Below are positions 54,478 through 63,344 of a stretch of DNA of 64,000 nucleotides, in pieces. The stretch's first letter is position 1. The number at the start of each line of letters is the position of its first letter. The stretch is from Acetobacter pasteurianus subsp. pasteurianus LMG 1262 = NBRC 106471 (lineage in GTDB: Bacteria > Pseudomonadota > Alphaproteobacteria > Acetobacterales > Acetobacteraceae). The DNA lies in contig NZ_CADO01000016.1 in NCBI RefSeq assembly GCF_000285275.1, positions 1-64,000 on the forward strand, read 5' to 3'. The notes beneath the pieces are model-generated. The model did not search any database. It saw nothing but the letters and a program-made list of their open reading frames with translations, and had not been told where the DNA came from. The position numbers and the translations under genes were made by a program.

Positions 54478-56292
54478 TCAGACCAGCATCTGCCCTTCTT
54501 TGGTAATCTTGGCTCCGCTTTCTCCCTGCTCTGGCCCCAAAATCATTTCATTATGGGCAGCACCAGAGGGAATCATGGGGAAGCAGTTTTCACCTTCCGC
54601 CACGCAGATATCCACAATCACCGGTCCATTATGCGCCAGTGCCTGCCGGATGGTATCATCCAACTGGCTCAACTGCGTCACCCTCATGCCCGTGCCGTGG
54701 AAGCTTTCTGCCAGCTTTACAAAATCTGGCAGCGCATCGCTGTAGCTTTCAGAATACCGAGAACCATGTAGCAATTCCTGCCACTGGCGCACCATGCCCA
54801 TGTAGTGGTTGTTGATGATGAAGATTTTTACCGGCAAGCGATACTGCGCAATGGTGCCCAGTTCCTGAATGTTCATCAGGGTGGAAGCTTCACCGGCAAT
54901 ATCCATCACCAATGCATCGGGATGCGCAATCTGCGCGCCAACGGCTGCTGGCAAGCCATAGCCCATGGTGCCCAGACCACCAGATGTGAGCCAGCGATTG
55001 GGATGATCAAACTGGAAGAACTGCGCAGCCCACATCTGATGCTGCCCAACTTCGGTTGAAACATAGGTATCCCGCCCGGTTTCACGCGCCAGTTCGTAAA
55101 TACGGCGAATAGCCTGCTGGGGCTTGATAACTGCATCAGGTGCCTGATCCTGCGTAAAGCGCAAGCAATCCAGCGCACGCCACGCATCAATCCGGCTCCA
55201 CCATTCAGCCAGTTCTGCCTGATGGGTATAGGCGGGTTCTTTTTCCCATTCCTCAATCATCATGGCGATGGTTTCACCCACATCACCAATAATGGCTTCA
55301 TCTACGTGGATGATCTTGTTGATCTGGGCCGGATCAATATCCGCATGGATTTTGAAGGATGTTGGAGAAAACGCATCCACACGCCCGGTCACACGGTCAT
55401 CAAACCGGCTGCCCAGTGCAATCAGCACATCGCAATCATGCGTGGCCAGATTAGCTTCGTAGGTGCCGTGCATCCCCAACATGCCCAGAAACTGGGAATC
55501 GGTGCCCGGATAAGCCCCAAGGCCCATCAGCGTAGAAGTGATGGGAAAGCCCGTCATCTTCACCAGCTTGCGCAGGGCCTCACTGGCCTGCGGACCAGAA
55601 TTGATAATGCCGCCACCTGTGTAAAACAGTGGGCGCTTGGCATTTTTCATGGCCTTTACGGCACGGGCCACAGCATCCTTATCTGGCTTGGCCTGCGTTC
55701 TTTCCGTACGCGGAGCAATCTCTTTTGCATCCATGTAAGGCGCATCACCCACGGTGATGTTTTTAGGTAGATCAATCAGCACCGGACCGGGGCGGCCAGA
55801 ACGTGCAATGGCAAAAGCCTCGTGCACTGTTGGCGCCAGATCTTCGGGCTTGCGCACCAGATAATTGTATTTGGTAACAGGCCGCGTAATGCCGGTGGTA
55901 TCTGCTTCCTGAAACGCATCATAGCCGATCAGGCTTGTTGGCACCTGCCCGGACAGACACACCAGCGGGATGGAATCCATCATGGCGTCCAGCAAGCCGG
56001 TTACGGCGTTTGTGGCACCCGGACCGCTGGTGACCAGCACAACCCCTACCTTGCCGGTAGAACGCGCATAAGCCTCTGCGGCATGAACAGCCGCCTGCTC
56101 GTGCCTTACCAGCACGTGGCGAATCTGGTTTTGCTTAAACAGGGCATCATAAATGGGCAGGACCGCCCCGCCCGGATATCCGAAAATAACTTCCACACCC
56201 TGCTCAGCCAGCGCGCGCATAAGGACTTCCGCACCAGAAAGAGCTGGTGTGTTCCGTGCGTCTGATGGTGCCGAAGCAGCTTGAAGTGTCAT
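54478..56292 (-). CDS. ilvB: Acetolactate synthase large subunit
   Basis: This 604-residue ThDP enzyme makes acetolactate or acetohydroxybutyrate. It has FGYPGGAVLPIYDAL, the catalytic-glutamate region VRHEQAAVHAAEAYAR, VTSGPGATNAVTGLLDA, and FAD-binding sequence. In the ThDP motif the usual GD(G/A)S is GEAS (MDIAGEASTLMNIQ), so residue 468 is Glu (codon GAA) instead of the metal-binding Asp. The start at 56292 has GAGAGG upstream; the frame extends 12 codons further. ilvN follows, confirming the assignment. Confidence 0.94.
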   Translation of the reverse strand: MTLQAASAPSDARNTPALSGAEVLMRALAEQGVEVIFGYPGGAVLPIYDALFKQNQIRHVLVRHEQAAVHAAEAYARSTGKVGVVLVTSGPGATNAVTGLLDAMMDSIPLVCLSGQVPTSLIGYDAFQEADTTGITRPVTKYNYLVRKPEDLAPTVHEAFAIARSGRPGPVLIDLPKNITVGDAPYMDAKEIAPRTERTQAKPDKDAVARAVKAMKNAKRPLFYTGGGIINSGPQASEALRKLVKMTGFPITSTLMGLGAYPGTDSQFLGMLGMHGTYEANLATHDCDVLIALGSRFDDRVTGRVDAFSPTSFKIHADIDPAQINKIIHVDEAIIGDVGETIAMMIEEWEKEPAYTHQAELAEWWSRIDAWRALDCLRFTQDQAPDAVIKPQQAIRRIYELARETGRDTYVSTEVGQHQMWAAQFFQFDHPNRWLTSGGLGTMGYGLPAAVGAQIAHPDALVMDIAGEASTLMNIQELGTIAQYRLPVKIFIINNHYMGMVRQWQELLHGSRYSESYSDALPDFVKLAESFHGTGMRVTQLSQLDDTIRQALAHNGPVIVDICVAEGENCFPMIPSGAAHNEMILGPEQGESGAKITKEGQMLV

Positions 56293-56342
56293 GTCATCCT
56301 CTCTTCCCGGAAATGGGACAGGCGGCATCTTTAGGCCTCGAA

Positions 56343-57356
56343 TCAGGCAGCGTCAATCCCGGAGAGAACGAAAGATACAATTTCTTCGTATTTTCTTTCC
56401 GAAAATTGCGCAAAATCAGAAAAAGATGCATCAACTGTGCATTCCAAGCCCTTTTTTGCCAAACTGTGGTGCGCAAACCACGTTGCCTGCCGCTTTGTAT
56501 AGCGCCCTGTGGCCTGCACTGCGCGTTGCGTGGCTTCTTGCTCCGTTATCTCTCCACGCAGCATGGCAGAAAGTTCTGGCACACCATGCGCACGCATGGC
56601 TGGCAGGGAGGTATCCAGTTTTCGGGCAAGCAACGCCTGCACCTCCGCCAAGGCACCATTGCGCAGCATGTTCTCAAATCTTGCGGCAATGCGTGCCCGT
56701 AGTTCCGCACGTTCAGGATTTAGGCGAACAGCAACAAACCGGCAGGCAGCAGGCGGCAAGCCGGGCTGTTTGTGCCACCATGTCAGCCCATGCCCTGTGC
56801 CACGCCAAACTTCCCACGCGCGTGAAATACGTTGGGAATCCACGGGCCTCAGGCGGCTGGCTGTTTCAGGGTCCACTTCCATCAGTCGGGCGTGCAAAGC
56901 AGGTGCGCCATACAGCGCCACACTCTGACGGGCTTCCTGCCGCGCCTCTTCCCCAGTATCCGGAATAATGGCCAAGCCATTTGTAAGGGCGTGCAAATAC
57001 ATGCCGGTGCCGCCGCATAAAATGGGCAAACGGTTTTGCGCCCATGCCTGCTGCATGCACGCCAAAGCCTGCTCTCGCCACCATGCCACACTGCCTTTTT
57101 CTTCCGCTGGCAACACACCATACAGCCGGTGTGGCGCAAGCTGTTCGTCCTCCGCACTGGGGCGGGCCGTTAAAATATGGAGGTCCTTATAAACCTGCAT
57201 AGAATCGGCATTGATAATCTCGCCGTTCAATCTGCGGGCCAATGCCAGTGCCAAAGCGGATTTACCGGAACAGGTTGGCCCGGCCACAATAAGTGCTGCG
57301 GGCAGGTTGGCGGAAGCATCCGCAAGTCTGCCCATATGGTGTTCTGCTTGCCTCAT
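56343..57356 (-). CDS. miaA: tRNA dimethylallyltransferase
   Basis: This 337-residue enzyme prenylates A37 of tRNAs reading UNN codons. The P-loop GPTCSGKS is close to the N-terminus, followed by NADSMQVYKDLHILT and GGTGMYLHALTNGL. RPVDSQRISRAWEVW and the C-terminal YTKRQATWF complete the family pattern. ATG at 57356 was preferred to the GTG at 57377 because AGGA lies at a good distance. It is divergent from serB (30 bases) and ends 50 bases before ilvB on the same strand, so the two may be co-transcribed. Confidence 0.94.
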   Translation of the reverse strand: MRQAEHHMGRLADASANLPAALIVAGPTCSGKSALALALARRLNGEIINADSMQVYKDLHILTARPSAEDEQLAPHRLYGVLPAEEKGSVAWWREQALACMQQAWAQNRLPILCGGTGMYLHALTNGLAIIPDTGEEARQEARQSVALYGAPALHARLMEVDPETASRLRPVDSQRISRAWEVWRGTGHGLTWWHKQPGLPPAACRFVAVRLNPERAELRARIAARFENMLRNGALAEVQALLARKLDTSLPAMRAHGVPELSAMLRGEITEQEATQRAVQATGRYTKRQATWFAHHSLAKKGLECTVDASFSDFAQFSERKYEEIVSFVLSGIDAA

Positions 57357-57386
57357 GCCTGCATTCCTGCCACACACCCCTTTGCC

Positions 57387-58277
57387 ATGACGAGCCTTGT
57401 TCTGACCCTTGTTGCCCAGCGTGAGGCAACCACCCTTGATAGCGCCACCATTGCACTGGTGCGCGACATTCTTGCCACCAATGCAGAAGCCACTGTGCTT
57501 TCAGCAGGGGAAGCTGTTGATATTCCTTGCCCGGAAAATGCAGCCAGCAAACTGCCCGCCGTGCGGGAAGCGCTGAACACCCTGCCCATAGATACGGTGC
57601 TGACACATACAGCCGCGCGCCGCAAAAAGCTGCTGGTTTCCGATATGGACAGCACCATTGTTGCCAATGAAACATTGGATGATGTGGCAACCCATGCCGG
57701 TATTGGTGAAAAAATAGCTGCCATTACCGCACGCTCCATGAATGGTGAGCTGGATTTTGCGACATCCCTACGTGAACGCGTGGCCCTGTTAAAGGGACTC
57801 CCGGCCTCCCTGCTTGAAAAAGCGTGGAAAGACGTCAAACTCAACTCTGGCGGGCGTGAACTGGTGCAGACCATGCATGCCCACGGTGCTTACACGGCGC
57901 TGGTTTCTGGTGGTTTTACCTATTTTACCTCCAAGGTGGCCGCACTGTGCGGGTTTGATGAAAACCATGCCAACACGCTCCTTTTTGATGCAGAAGATTG
58001 CCTGACAGGCGCAACCGGCCAGCCTATTCTGGGCCCAGATGCAAAGCTGAGCCTGCTGGAAAAGCTGACAGCTACGCACAACCTGCCCACAGAAGCCACG
58101 CTGGCTATTGGTGATGGGGCGAATGATCTGCCCATGCTGCGCAAGGCTGGTTTAGGTATGGCATTTTATGCCAAGCCGGTTGTGCGCAAGGAAATTGCAG
58201 CCCAGATCAACCATACATCCCTGCGCACGGCTCTGTTTGCGCAAGGGTATCCTGCTTCTGCATTTATCAGGGACTAA
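57387..58277 (+). CDS. serB: Phosphoserine phosphatase
   Basis: This 296-residue HAD enzyme performs the last step of serine synthesis. Motif I is DMDST with nucleophile Asp86 and acid Asp88, followed by ANETLDDVA. Motif II is ALVSGGFTYFTS, and motif IV GDGANDLPML. An N-terminal ACT-like extension of about 75 residues is typical of SerB. The start at 57387 was chosen over 57177, which lies inside divergent miaA. Confidence 0.95.
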   Translation: MTSLVLTLVAQREATTLDSATIALVRDILATNAEATVLSAGEAVDIPCPENAASKLPAVREALNTLPIDTVLTHTAARRKKLLVSDMDSTIVANETLDDVATHAGIGEKIAAITARSMNGELDFATSLRERVALLKGLPASLLEKAWKDVKLNSGGRELVQTMHAHGAYTALVSGGFTYFTSKVAALCGFDENHANTLLFDAEDCLTGATGQPILGPDAKLSLLEKLTATHNLPTEATLAIGDGANDLPMLRKAGLGMAFYAKPVVRKEIAAQINHTSLRTALFAQGYPASAFIRD

Positions 58278-58314
58278 ACAATTAGATTTGGCATGACGGC
58301 GTAAGGAAAAGATT

Positions 58315-58509
58315 ATGCAGTTTGATCCGCGTGATATTTCAACTTACCCCATCGTCCGTACAATCTGCGTGATTGTTGGGTGTGGGCTGGTAGCTTACTG
58401 CTTTGTCTTTTACCTTAACCTGCCGCCAGATACGCCAGAACACGTTATGCGCCATGTTGCCGCACTTATTGTGGGCACGCTTATCCTGCTTGGATCTATC
58501 TGGATTTGA
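58315..58509 (+). CDS. Small two-helix membrane protein, function unknown
   Basis: This 64-residue protein has two hydrophobic segments (about 14-34 and 46-63) separated by a short polar loop with PPDTPEHVMRH. A good AAGGAAAAG precedes the ATG. It follows serB by 37 bases. I do not recognise the family. Confidence 0.7.
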   Translation: MQFDPRDISTYPIVRTICVIVGCGLVAYCFVFYLNLPPDTPEHVMRHVAALIVGTLILLGSIWI

Positions 58510-58532
58510 AATGCGTGGCACAAATGGCGCGG

Positions 58533-59564
58533 TTAAAAACCAAGCCGTTTGTGCAGTTCCGCAATAATGTAGGGCGTATCATCCAACGGCAAAGCCAACC
58601 ACGGGGCCGGAAGGCGGGTTTCTGCATCTTCCAGCACATGCACACGCCCGGCTAGTTCCAGTTCTTCTATAAAATCGCTAATCCGGCGAGAACGGCCCGG
58701 TAGTGGGTAAATTGTAACTGGCGCACACCCTGCGACCGCCTCGGATATCATTGATACACTGTCTATCGTGACAATCAGATTATCTGCACAAGCAATAAGT
58801 CCTTCATAAGGGTTTTCCCCTTCCCCATTCCAGACATGGCCACCCGCTTTTTCTACAATATCTGTCAGCACCCTCATGGCTGCCGGGCTTGTCCGCCGGG
58901 AGGGCGTAACAACCAGGCTGCCCCCCTCCGCCTTGAGTGTTTCCACCAAAACTTGCCCAAGGCGATGGGCTTCCGCCTCTCCAAAATGGAAGCGACCGTT
59001 GGAGCCTCCAACCAAGGCAGCAATAAGTGGGCGTGGCAGTTCCGCAAATTGCGGCTTCCATTGCGCGCGTGCCTGTTCCAAGGCTTCGGGCGTAAGCCCG
59101 TGCAACGCTGTGCGGCCCAGCAACACATTTGGGCCCGCAATATCATCGTGCCGGCAGGCAACAATCAGATCAAACCGAGACAGATTTTTCCGAGGATTTT
59201 GTATTTGCACTACAGGTCGGTGTGATCCGCGCAAACCAGCGCCAACTTCTCCACCTTTCCCGCCAACGCTCACCACAACAGAGGATTGTGCAAAAGCAGG
59301 ATTTTCTTCCAGATCTGCCCCATCACTTCCGCGTAAAAAGGGCTTACCAATCCAGCGCGGCCCACGCAGCATAATACGGGCCAGTTTACTGGGGCATATA
59401 GGGTGAAAAGTGCCATTCCACCCTGCACGCGCTACAAGCCCCAAAGCTTGCGAGCGCATGCCAGCAAAATCTTCCCCCACAACAAAGGCAGCAACGCCCG
59501 CCTGCGTTCCGCAAGACGACATATTTGAACCCTCTGGGGTTCCGGCGTAATCTGCACGCGCCAT
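58533..59564 (-). CDS. ELM1/GtrOC1 family protein (DUF1022)
   Basis: This 343-residue protein belongs to the family named after plant mitochondrial fission factor ELM1, which is widespread in alphaproteobacteria; the bacterial role is unknown but the fold suggests a GT-B nucleotide-sugar-binding protein. Conserved sequence includes VQIQNPRKNLSRFDLIV, HDDIAGPNVLLGRTALH, ALVGGSNGRFHFG and TIDSVSMISEA. GAGGA precedes the ATG. It is divergent from the helicase gene. Confidence 0.88.
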   Translation of the reverse strand: MARADYAGTPEGSNMSSCGTQAGVAAFVVGEDFAGMRSQALGLVARAGWNGTFHPICPSKLARIMLRGPRWIGKPFLRGSDGADLEENPAFAQSSVVVSVGGKGGEVGAGLRGSHRPVVQIQNPRKNLSRFDLIVACRHDDIAGPNVLLGRTALHGLTPEALEQARAQWKPQFAELPRPLIAALVGGSNGRFHFGEAEAHRLGQVLVETLKAEGGSLVVTPSRRTSPAAMRVLTDIVEKAGGHVWNGEGENPYEGLIACADNLIVTIDSVSMISEAVAGCAPVTIYPLPGRSRRISDFIEELELAGRVHVLEDAETRLPAPWLALPLDDTPYIIAELHKRLGF

Positions 59565-59693
59565 GATGCGTTATTCCTCTGTTGCGCAAGGGAGAGTGCT
59601 GAAAAGCGCCCCCGTGTCTTTCTCTCCTTGCCGCTGGAACGGAAAGCGTGCAAGGCGTGTTTGCGCATTCCAGATAAGGAGAAAGGCGACACA

Positions 59694-60896
59694 ATGTCCG
59701 GCAGTTTCCATGATCTGGGCCTAGATCCAGCATTATGCGCATATGCGCAGCAGGCGGGCATGGCTGCCCCTACTCCAGTGCAACAGGCTGCTATTCCTGC
59801 CATTTTGGATGGCAGAGATGTATTGGTGCGCGCCCCCACGGGCACCGGCAAAACGGCTGCCTATGCTTTGCCGCTTAGCCAGAAGCTGCTGAAATCTCGC
59901 AAGCCACGCTTTGTGCTGGTGCTTGTGCCCACGCGTGAACTGGTTTTGCAGGTGGAAAAAGTTTTTCGCACCTGTTTGGGCGAAAGCAAAAAAGGGCAGA
60001 AGCAAACCCCGGTTACTCTCGTGCCGCTATTTGGCGGATCGGACCGCGCAGAGCAGGAGCATTTTCTTGCACAAGCAACAGGCCGCCGCATTCTGATTGC
60101 AACACCCGGACGTCTGCTGGATTTTGTTTCCAACCGAATTTGCGATCTTTCAGAATGCGGATATCTGGTTCTGGATGAAGGAGACCGTCTGTTTTCTCCC
60201 GAATTTCAGGAAGATACGGAAACACTGCTCTCTTATCTGCCGTCCATGCGGCAAACACTGGTGCTTTCTGCTACCCAACCCGAAAGCCTGAAAAGCACGC
60301 TTTTGAACCTGCTGCATAAGCCGGTTGAAATCAGCATTGAACAAGCCCCTCAAAAGCGCGGGCCTATCCGCCAGGCTGCGTTGTTTTTAGATCCCACTCA
60401 GAAGCCGGGCTTCATTAAGGAATTTTTCAGCCGCGCGCCTAAAATGCGCAGCATTGTGTTTGTGCGCACAAAAGCAGAGGCAGATCAGCTTGCCGCTCTG
60501 CTTAAAAAAGCCCGACTTGCTGCCGCCCCTTTGCATGGGGATATTGCGCAGGATAAACGCACCAGCACAGTTGCCAGCTTTGAATCCGGGCGGCTCTTTA
60601 TTCTTGTTGCTACAGATGTTGCAGCGCGTGGGCTGGATGTGCCTTCTGTAAAGCAGGTTATCAATTACGATGTGCCGGATCAGCCAGAAACCTATTTGCA
60701 CCGCATCGGGCGCACAGGCCGTGGCGGAGAAAAAGGATCCGCTCTTACGCTTTGCACAATGGATGATCGCCAAAGCCTGCGGCAAATTGAAGTTGGCGCA
60801 CACGTAAAACTACGGATCATCGGTGCCGAGCAGGCCCTTCCCGCACCTAGCCAGCCTCAAACTGCCTCACGCCGTTCAAAATCTGTTCGGCCATAA
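59694..60896 (+). CDS. DEAD-box-family RNA helicase with DEGD motif
   Basis: This 400-residue ATP-dependent RNA helicase has the Q motif (PTPVQ), motif I APTGTGKT (47-54), PTRELVLQ, TPGRLLD, motif II DEGD (161-164), SAT (192-194), ATDVAARGLD and HRIGRTGRGG. Motif II has Gly in place of the third residue Ala of DEAD. A strong AAGGAG precedes the start at 59694. The short basic C-terminal tail overlaps the convergent glycosyltransferase gene by 50 bases. The subfamily is not clear. Confidence 0.92.
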   Translation: MSGSFHDLGLDPALCAYAQQAGMAAPTPVQQAAIPAILDGRDVLVRAPTGTGKTAAYALPLSQKLLKSRKPRFVLVLVPTRELVLQVEKVFRTCLGESKKGQKQTPVTLVPLFGGSDRAEQEHFLAQATGRRILIATPGRLLDFVSNRICDLSECGYLVLDEGDRLFSPEFQEDTETLLSYLPSMRQTLVLSATQPESLKSTLLNLLHKPVEISIEQAPQKRGPIRQAALFLDPTQKPGFIKEFFSRAPKMRSIVFVRTKAEADQLAALLKKARLAAAPLHGDIAQDKRTSTVASFESGRLFILVATDVAARGLDVPSVKQVINYDVPDQPETYLHRIGRTGRGGEKGSALTLCTMDDRQSLRQIEVGAHVKLRIIGAEQALPAPSQPQTASRRSKSVRP

Positions 60897-61956
60897 TCTG
60901 CCATGCCTGCTCTGCCTCCCGCTTACCTTGTGTATTCGGTGTGGCGGCAGGCTTATCTTTTACAAATGCTGTAAGTGTTGCCGCAATATTTTGGGCTTCT
61001 GGCTTGCAGAACACCACATTGGGCTGCCCGGCAAACTGTTCTGCCAGACCACTTACATCTGTTGAAATCACCCAACGCCCGGCAGCAAGGGCTGCTGCCC
61101 CTACACCACTTTGCGTTGCCTCCCTGTAAGGCAGTACCAGCGCATCTGCCCATGCTAGAAGCTGGCTGACTTTTGTTTCTGGCACCCATCTGTTTTCAAT
61201 CTGCACATTAGGTAAAGCTGCCAGTTGATCCAGCTCTGCACTATGCGGCCCTTTACCTGCAACACGGCAGATATAATCAGTATGCTCACCCATGGCTGTA
61301 AGAGCTTGAGCCAGCAGATCCAACCCTTTGTAAGACAGTAATCTGCCAAAAAAGAGCAGTCGAACTGGACCTTTATGCGCAAAAGGTGCACTTGGCTGCC
61401 CCTCTGGCGCAACAAACGCAAATGGTGGATGAAAAGCCACCAGCGCACGCCGCCCACGCATACACCATTGTTTCTCAAGCTGGGCAGCTACATGACGGCT
61501 TAATGTAACCGGAATATCAGCAGACCAGACCAGCAAACGCTGCAAAAACATCTGCCCAACAAAACCATCGCCAGGATGTGCTGCCGCATCATGCACCAAC
61601 ACCACAACGGGCACGCCAGCTTTACGCAACGCCGCAACCATAATCAGATCAAGCGGCCCCGGCATGGCGCATATGGCAACATCTGGATGCACAGCGCGCA
61701 ACATACGGCCTAATGCATGCAACATATACGGGGCTTGCAGCAAGCGCGTAAAAAAGCTGGAAAGACTTGTATATGTTCGCACCGGCACATCGTTATGAAG
61801 ATCAGGCTCAGCCTGTAGCACTTCTGCCCCAGATGAGAGGGAAAGAACTGCGGATGTGTTTGGTAACGTATTCAGGGCTTTGGCAAGTTCCGCAGCAATG
61901 CGCGGGCCGGCCCCCTTGCGCCCCCACTGCCAGACAAATACCCGTATGCCACTCAA
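60847..61956 (-). CDS. GT4-type glycosyltransferase
   Basis: This 369-residue GT-B glycosyltransferase has the C-terminal GT4 donor-binding pattern: RLLFFGRLLSYKGLDLLAQAL, then WVPETKVSQLLAWADALVLPYREATQSGVGAAALAAGRWV. No signal peptide or membrane segment is present. It lies 15 bases downstream of another GT4 gene on the same strand, so the pair probably forms an operon for a surface polysaccharide. Donor and acceptor sugars are unknown. Its 3' end overlaps the helicase gene by 50 bases. Confidence 0.88.
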   Translation of the reverse strand: MSGIRVFVWQWGRKGAGPRIAAELAKALNTLPNTSAVLSLSSGAEVLQAEPDLHNDVPVRTYTSLSSFFTRLLQAPYMLHALGRMLRAVHPDVAICAMPGPLDLIMVAALRKAGVPVVVLVHDAAAHPGDGFVGQMFLQRLLVWSADIPVTLSRHVAAQLEKQWCMRGRRALVAFHPPFAFVAPEGQPSAPFAHKGPVRLLFFGRLLSYKGLDLLAQALTAMGEHTDYICRVAGKGPHSAELDQLAALPNVQIENRWVPETKVSQLLAWADALVLPYREATQSGVGAAALAAGRWVISTDVSGLAEQFAGQPNVVFCKPEAQNIAATLTAFVKDKPAATPNTQGKREAEQAWQIMAEQILNGVRQFEAG

Positions 61957-61971
61957 ACCACTTTTCCTAAT

Positions 61972-63180
61972 CTACTTCTGCAACGCAGCTACGGCGTTCA
62001 GTAAAGGCGTTGGCCCAAAGGCCCGCAATGCTGCCTTGCCAGCAGCCTGCCCAAGCTGGCGGCGCTTGTTGGCATCATCTGCAAGGGTTTGCAATGCTTC
62101 TACTGCGCACCCTATATCTGCCTCTGCCCACACAGCTTGAGGCACCTGATACACGCCTCGCGTATCTGTGGCTGTTACAAGTTTGTAAGAAATTGGCCAA
62201 CCACAGTCTGATGTTAGAAATTCTGATGTAGCAGACCAGTCTGTGGCGATAACAGGGCGTTCCAGCAACATGGCTTCTGCTGGCACCAGTCCAAACCCTT
62301 CGCTCCGGTGCAGGGAAAGCACAATATCTGCCTGCTGCGTCATGGCGTACACATCTGGCATTGGCAGCATACGGCTTTCAAAGCGAATGTTCTGTGCGCC
62401 ACCTGCCGCATCCTTCAGGCGCTGCATATCTGCCGCATAATGGTCCGAACCAGATATTTTCATTACCAACAGACGGTCTTTTCTATCTCCAAACGCCTGC
62501 CGAAACGCCGCTATAGCGGCCAAGGGATTCTTGCGCTCAAAACTGGATGCAAGACTAAAGGAGACCAGCACCACCACTCCATCCTCAGGCCACCCAAAAG
62601 CCTGCCGATCCAATTTAGAAGGCTGCGGAGGCACACACGCCAACGGATAAGGCACAACCTTGACCCGGCCGGGCATAAGAGGTTCCAGCGCGCGTGCGCT
62701 AAAGTGCGAAGGTGTCCAGATTTCATGCACGCATGGCACGCCAGCCTGCCACTCTGGCGAAATAACCGGTAGCTCCCACACCCAATAGCCTACAATAAGC
62801 CGCCCCAACACATGCTTGCGGCCCAGGCGCAAAAGAGCTGCTGGCGTTTGTGGTGCATTTACATGCAGCACCAAAGCCGCTTTTGGATCTACAAAAACAG
62901 AATCCAGCCCCTCTTTCCCTTGCGATTGTAGAAGACCAGCCTCTACCCCTTTTGCACTTACGCCTTGAGAAAGCAGACCACGCAAAAGTAATCTGGCCCC
63001 TTCACCCAAGCCGGAACCTCGGCCGAGTTCTCCTCCAATAATCACGTTTGCATCAGCTACAGGCGTAGGGCTGGCTGCTTTGGGGGCAAGCAAAGCAGTG
63101 GCCTTGGCCAACAAACGCCGCCTTTGAGCTACAGGAAACAAACGCCACAAGTGATGGAGAGGATGAAGGGAAGATGTCAC
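61972..63180 (-). CDS. GT4-type glycosyltransferase
   Basis: This 402-residue glycosyltransferase has the GT4 fold; its C-terminal half contains VLVSFSLASSFERKNPLAAI, DIVLSLHRSEGFGLVPAEAM and LERPVIATDWSATSEFL, the expected donor-sugar region with the E-x7-E-type motif. The N-terminal half includes WVWELPVISPEWQAGVPCVHEIWTPS-like sequence found in mannosyltransferases of this group. It is upstream of and probably co-transcribed with the gene at 60847-61956. The substrate is not predictable. Confidence 0.88.
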   Translation of the reverse strand: MTSSLHPLHHLWRLFPVAQRRRLLAKATALLAPKAASPTPVADANVIIGGELGRGSGLGEGARLLLRGLLSQGVSAKGVEAGLLQSQGKEGLDSVFVDPKAALVLHVNAPQTPAALLRLGRKHVLGRLIVGYWVWELPVISPEWQAGVPCVHEIWTPSHFSARALEPLMPGRVKVVPYPLACVPPQPSKLDRQAFGWPEDGVVVLVSFSLASSFERKNPLAAIAAFRQAFGDRKDRLLVMKISGSDHYAADMQRLKDAAGGAQNIRFESRMLPMPDVYAMTQQADIVLSLHRSEGFGLVPAEAMLLERPVIATDWSATSEFLTSDCGWPISYKLVTATDTRGVYQVPQAVWAEADIGCAVEALQTLADDANKRRQLGQAAGKAALRAFGPTPLLNAVAALQK

Positions 63181-63249
63181 TCGTACTGTCCGTCACCTGA
63201 AAATAAGAAGAAAGTTGAGACAAAGCAGGGATTGCAGGCCCGCACAACC

Positions 63250-63275
63250 CACCGCATACTTTTGCCCATGCGGTG
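63250..63275. repeat. Hairpin CACCGCAT / ATGCGGTG in the divergent gap
   Basis: Exact 8-base arms (63250-63257 and 63268-63275) flank a ten-base loop in the 164-base gap between the glycosyltransferase operon and the divergent hydrolase gene. No T-run is close. It might be a leader structure or an operator. Confidence 0.4.
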
Positions 63276-63344
63276 CTGTTCCTTCCTTCATTCCCCCATA
63301 CACGCCGAAATACCCTTGCCAGCGCGGTATCTGGAGAGGGGATT

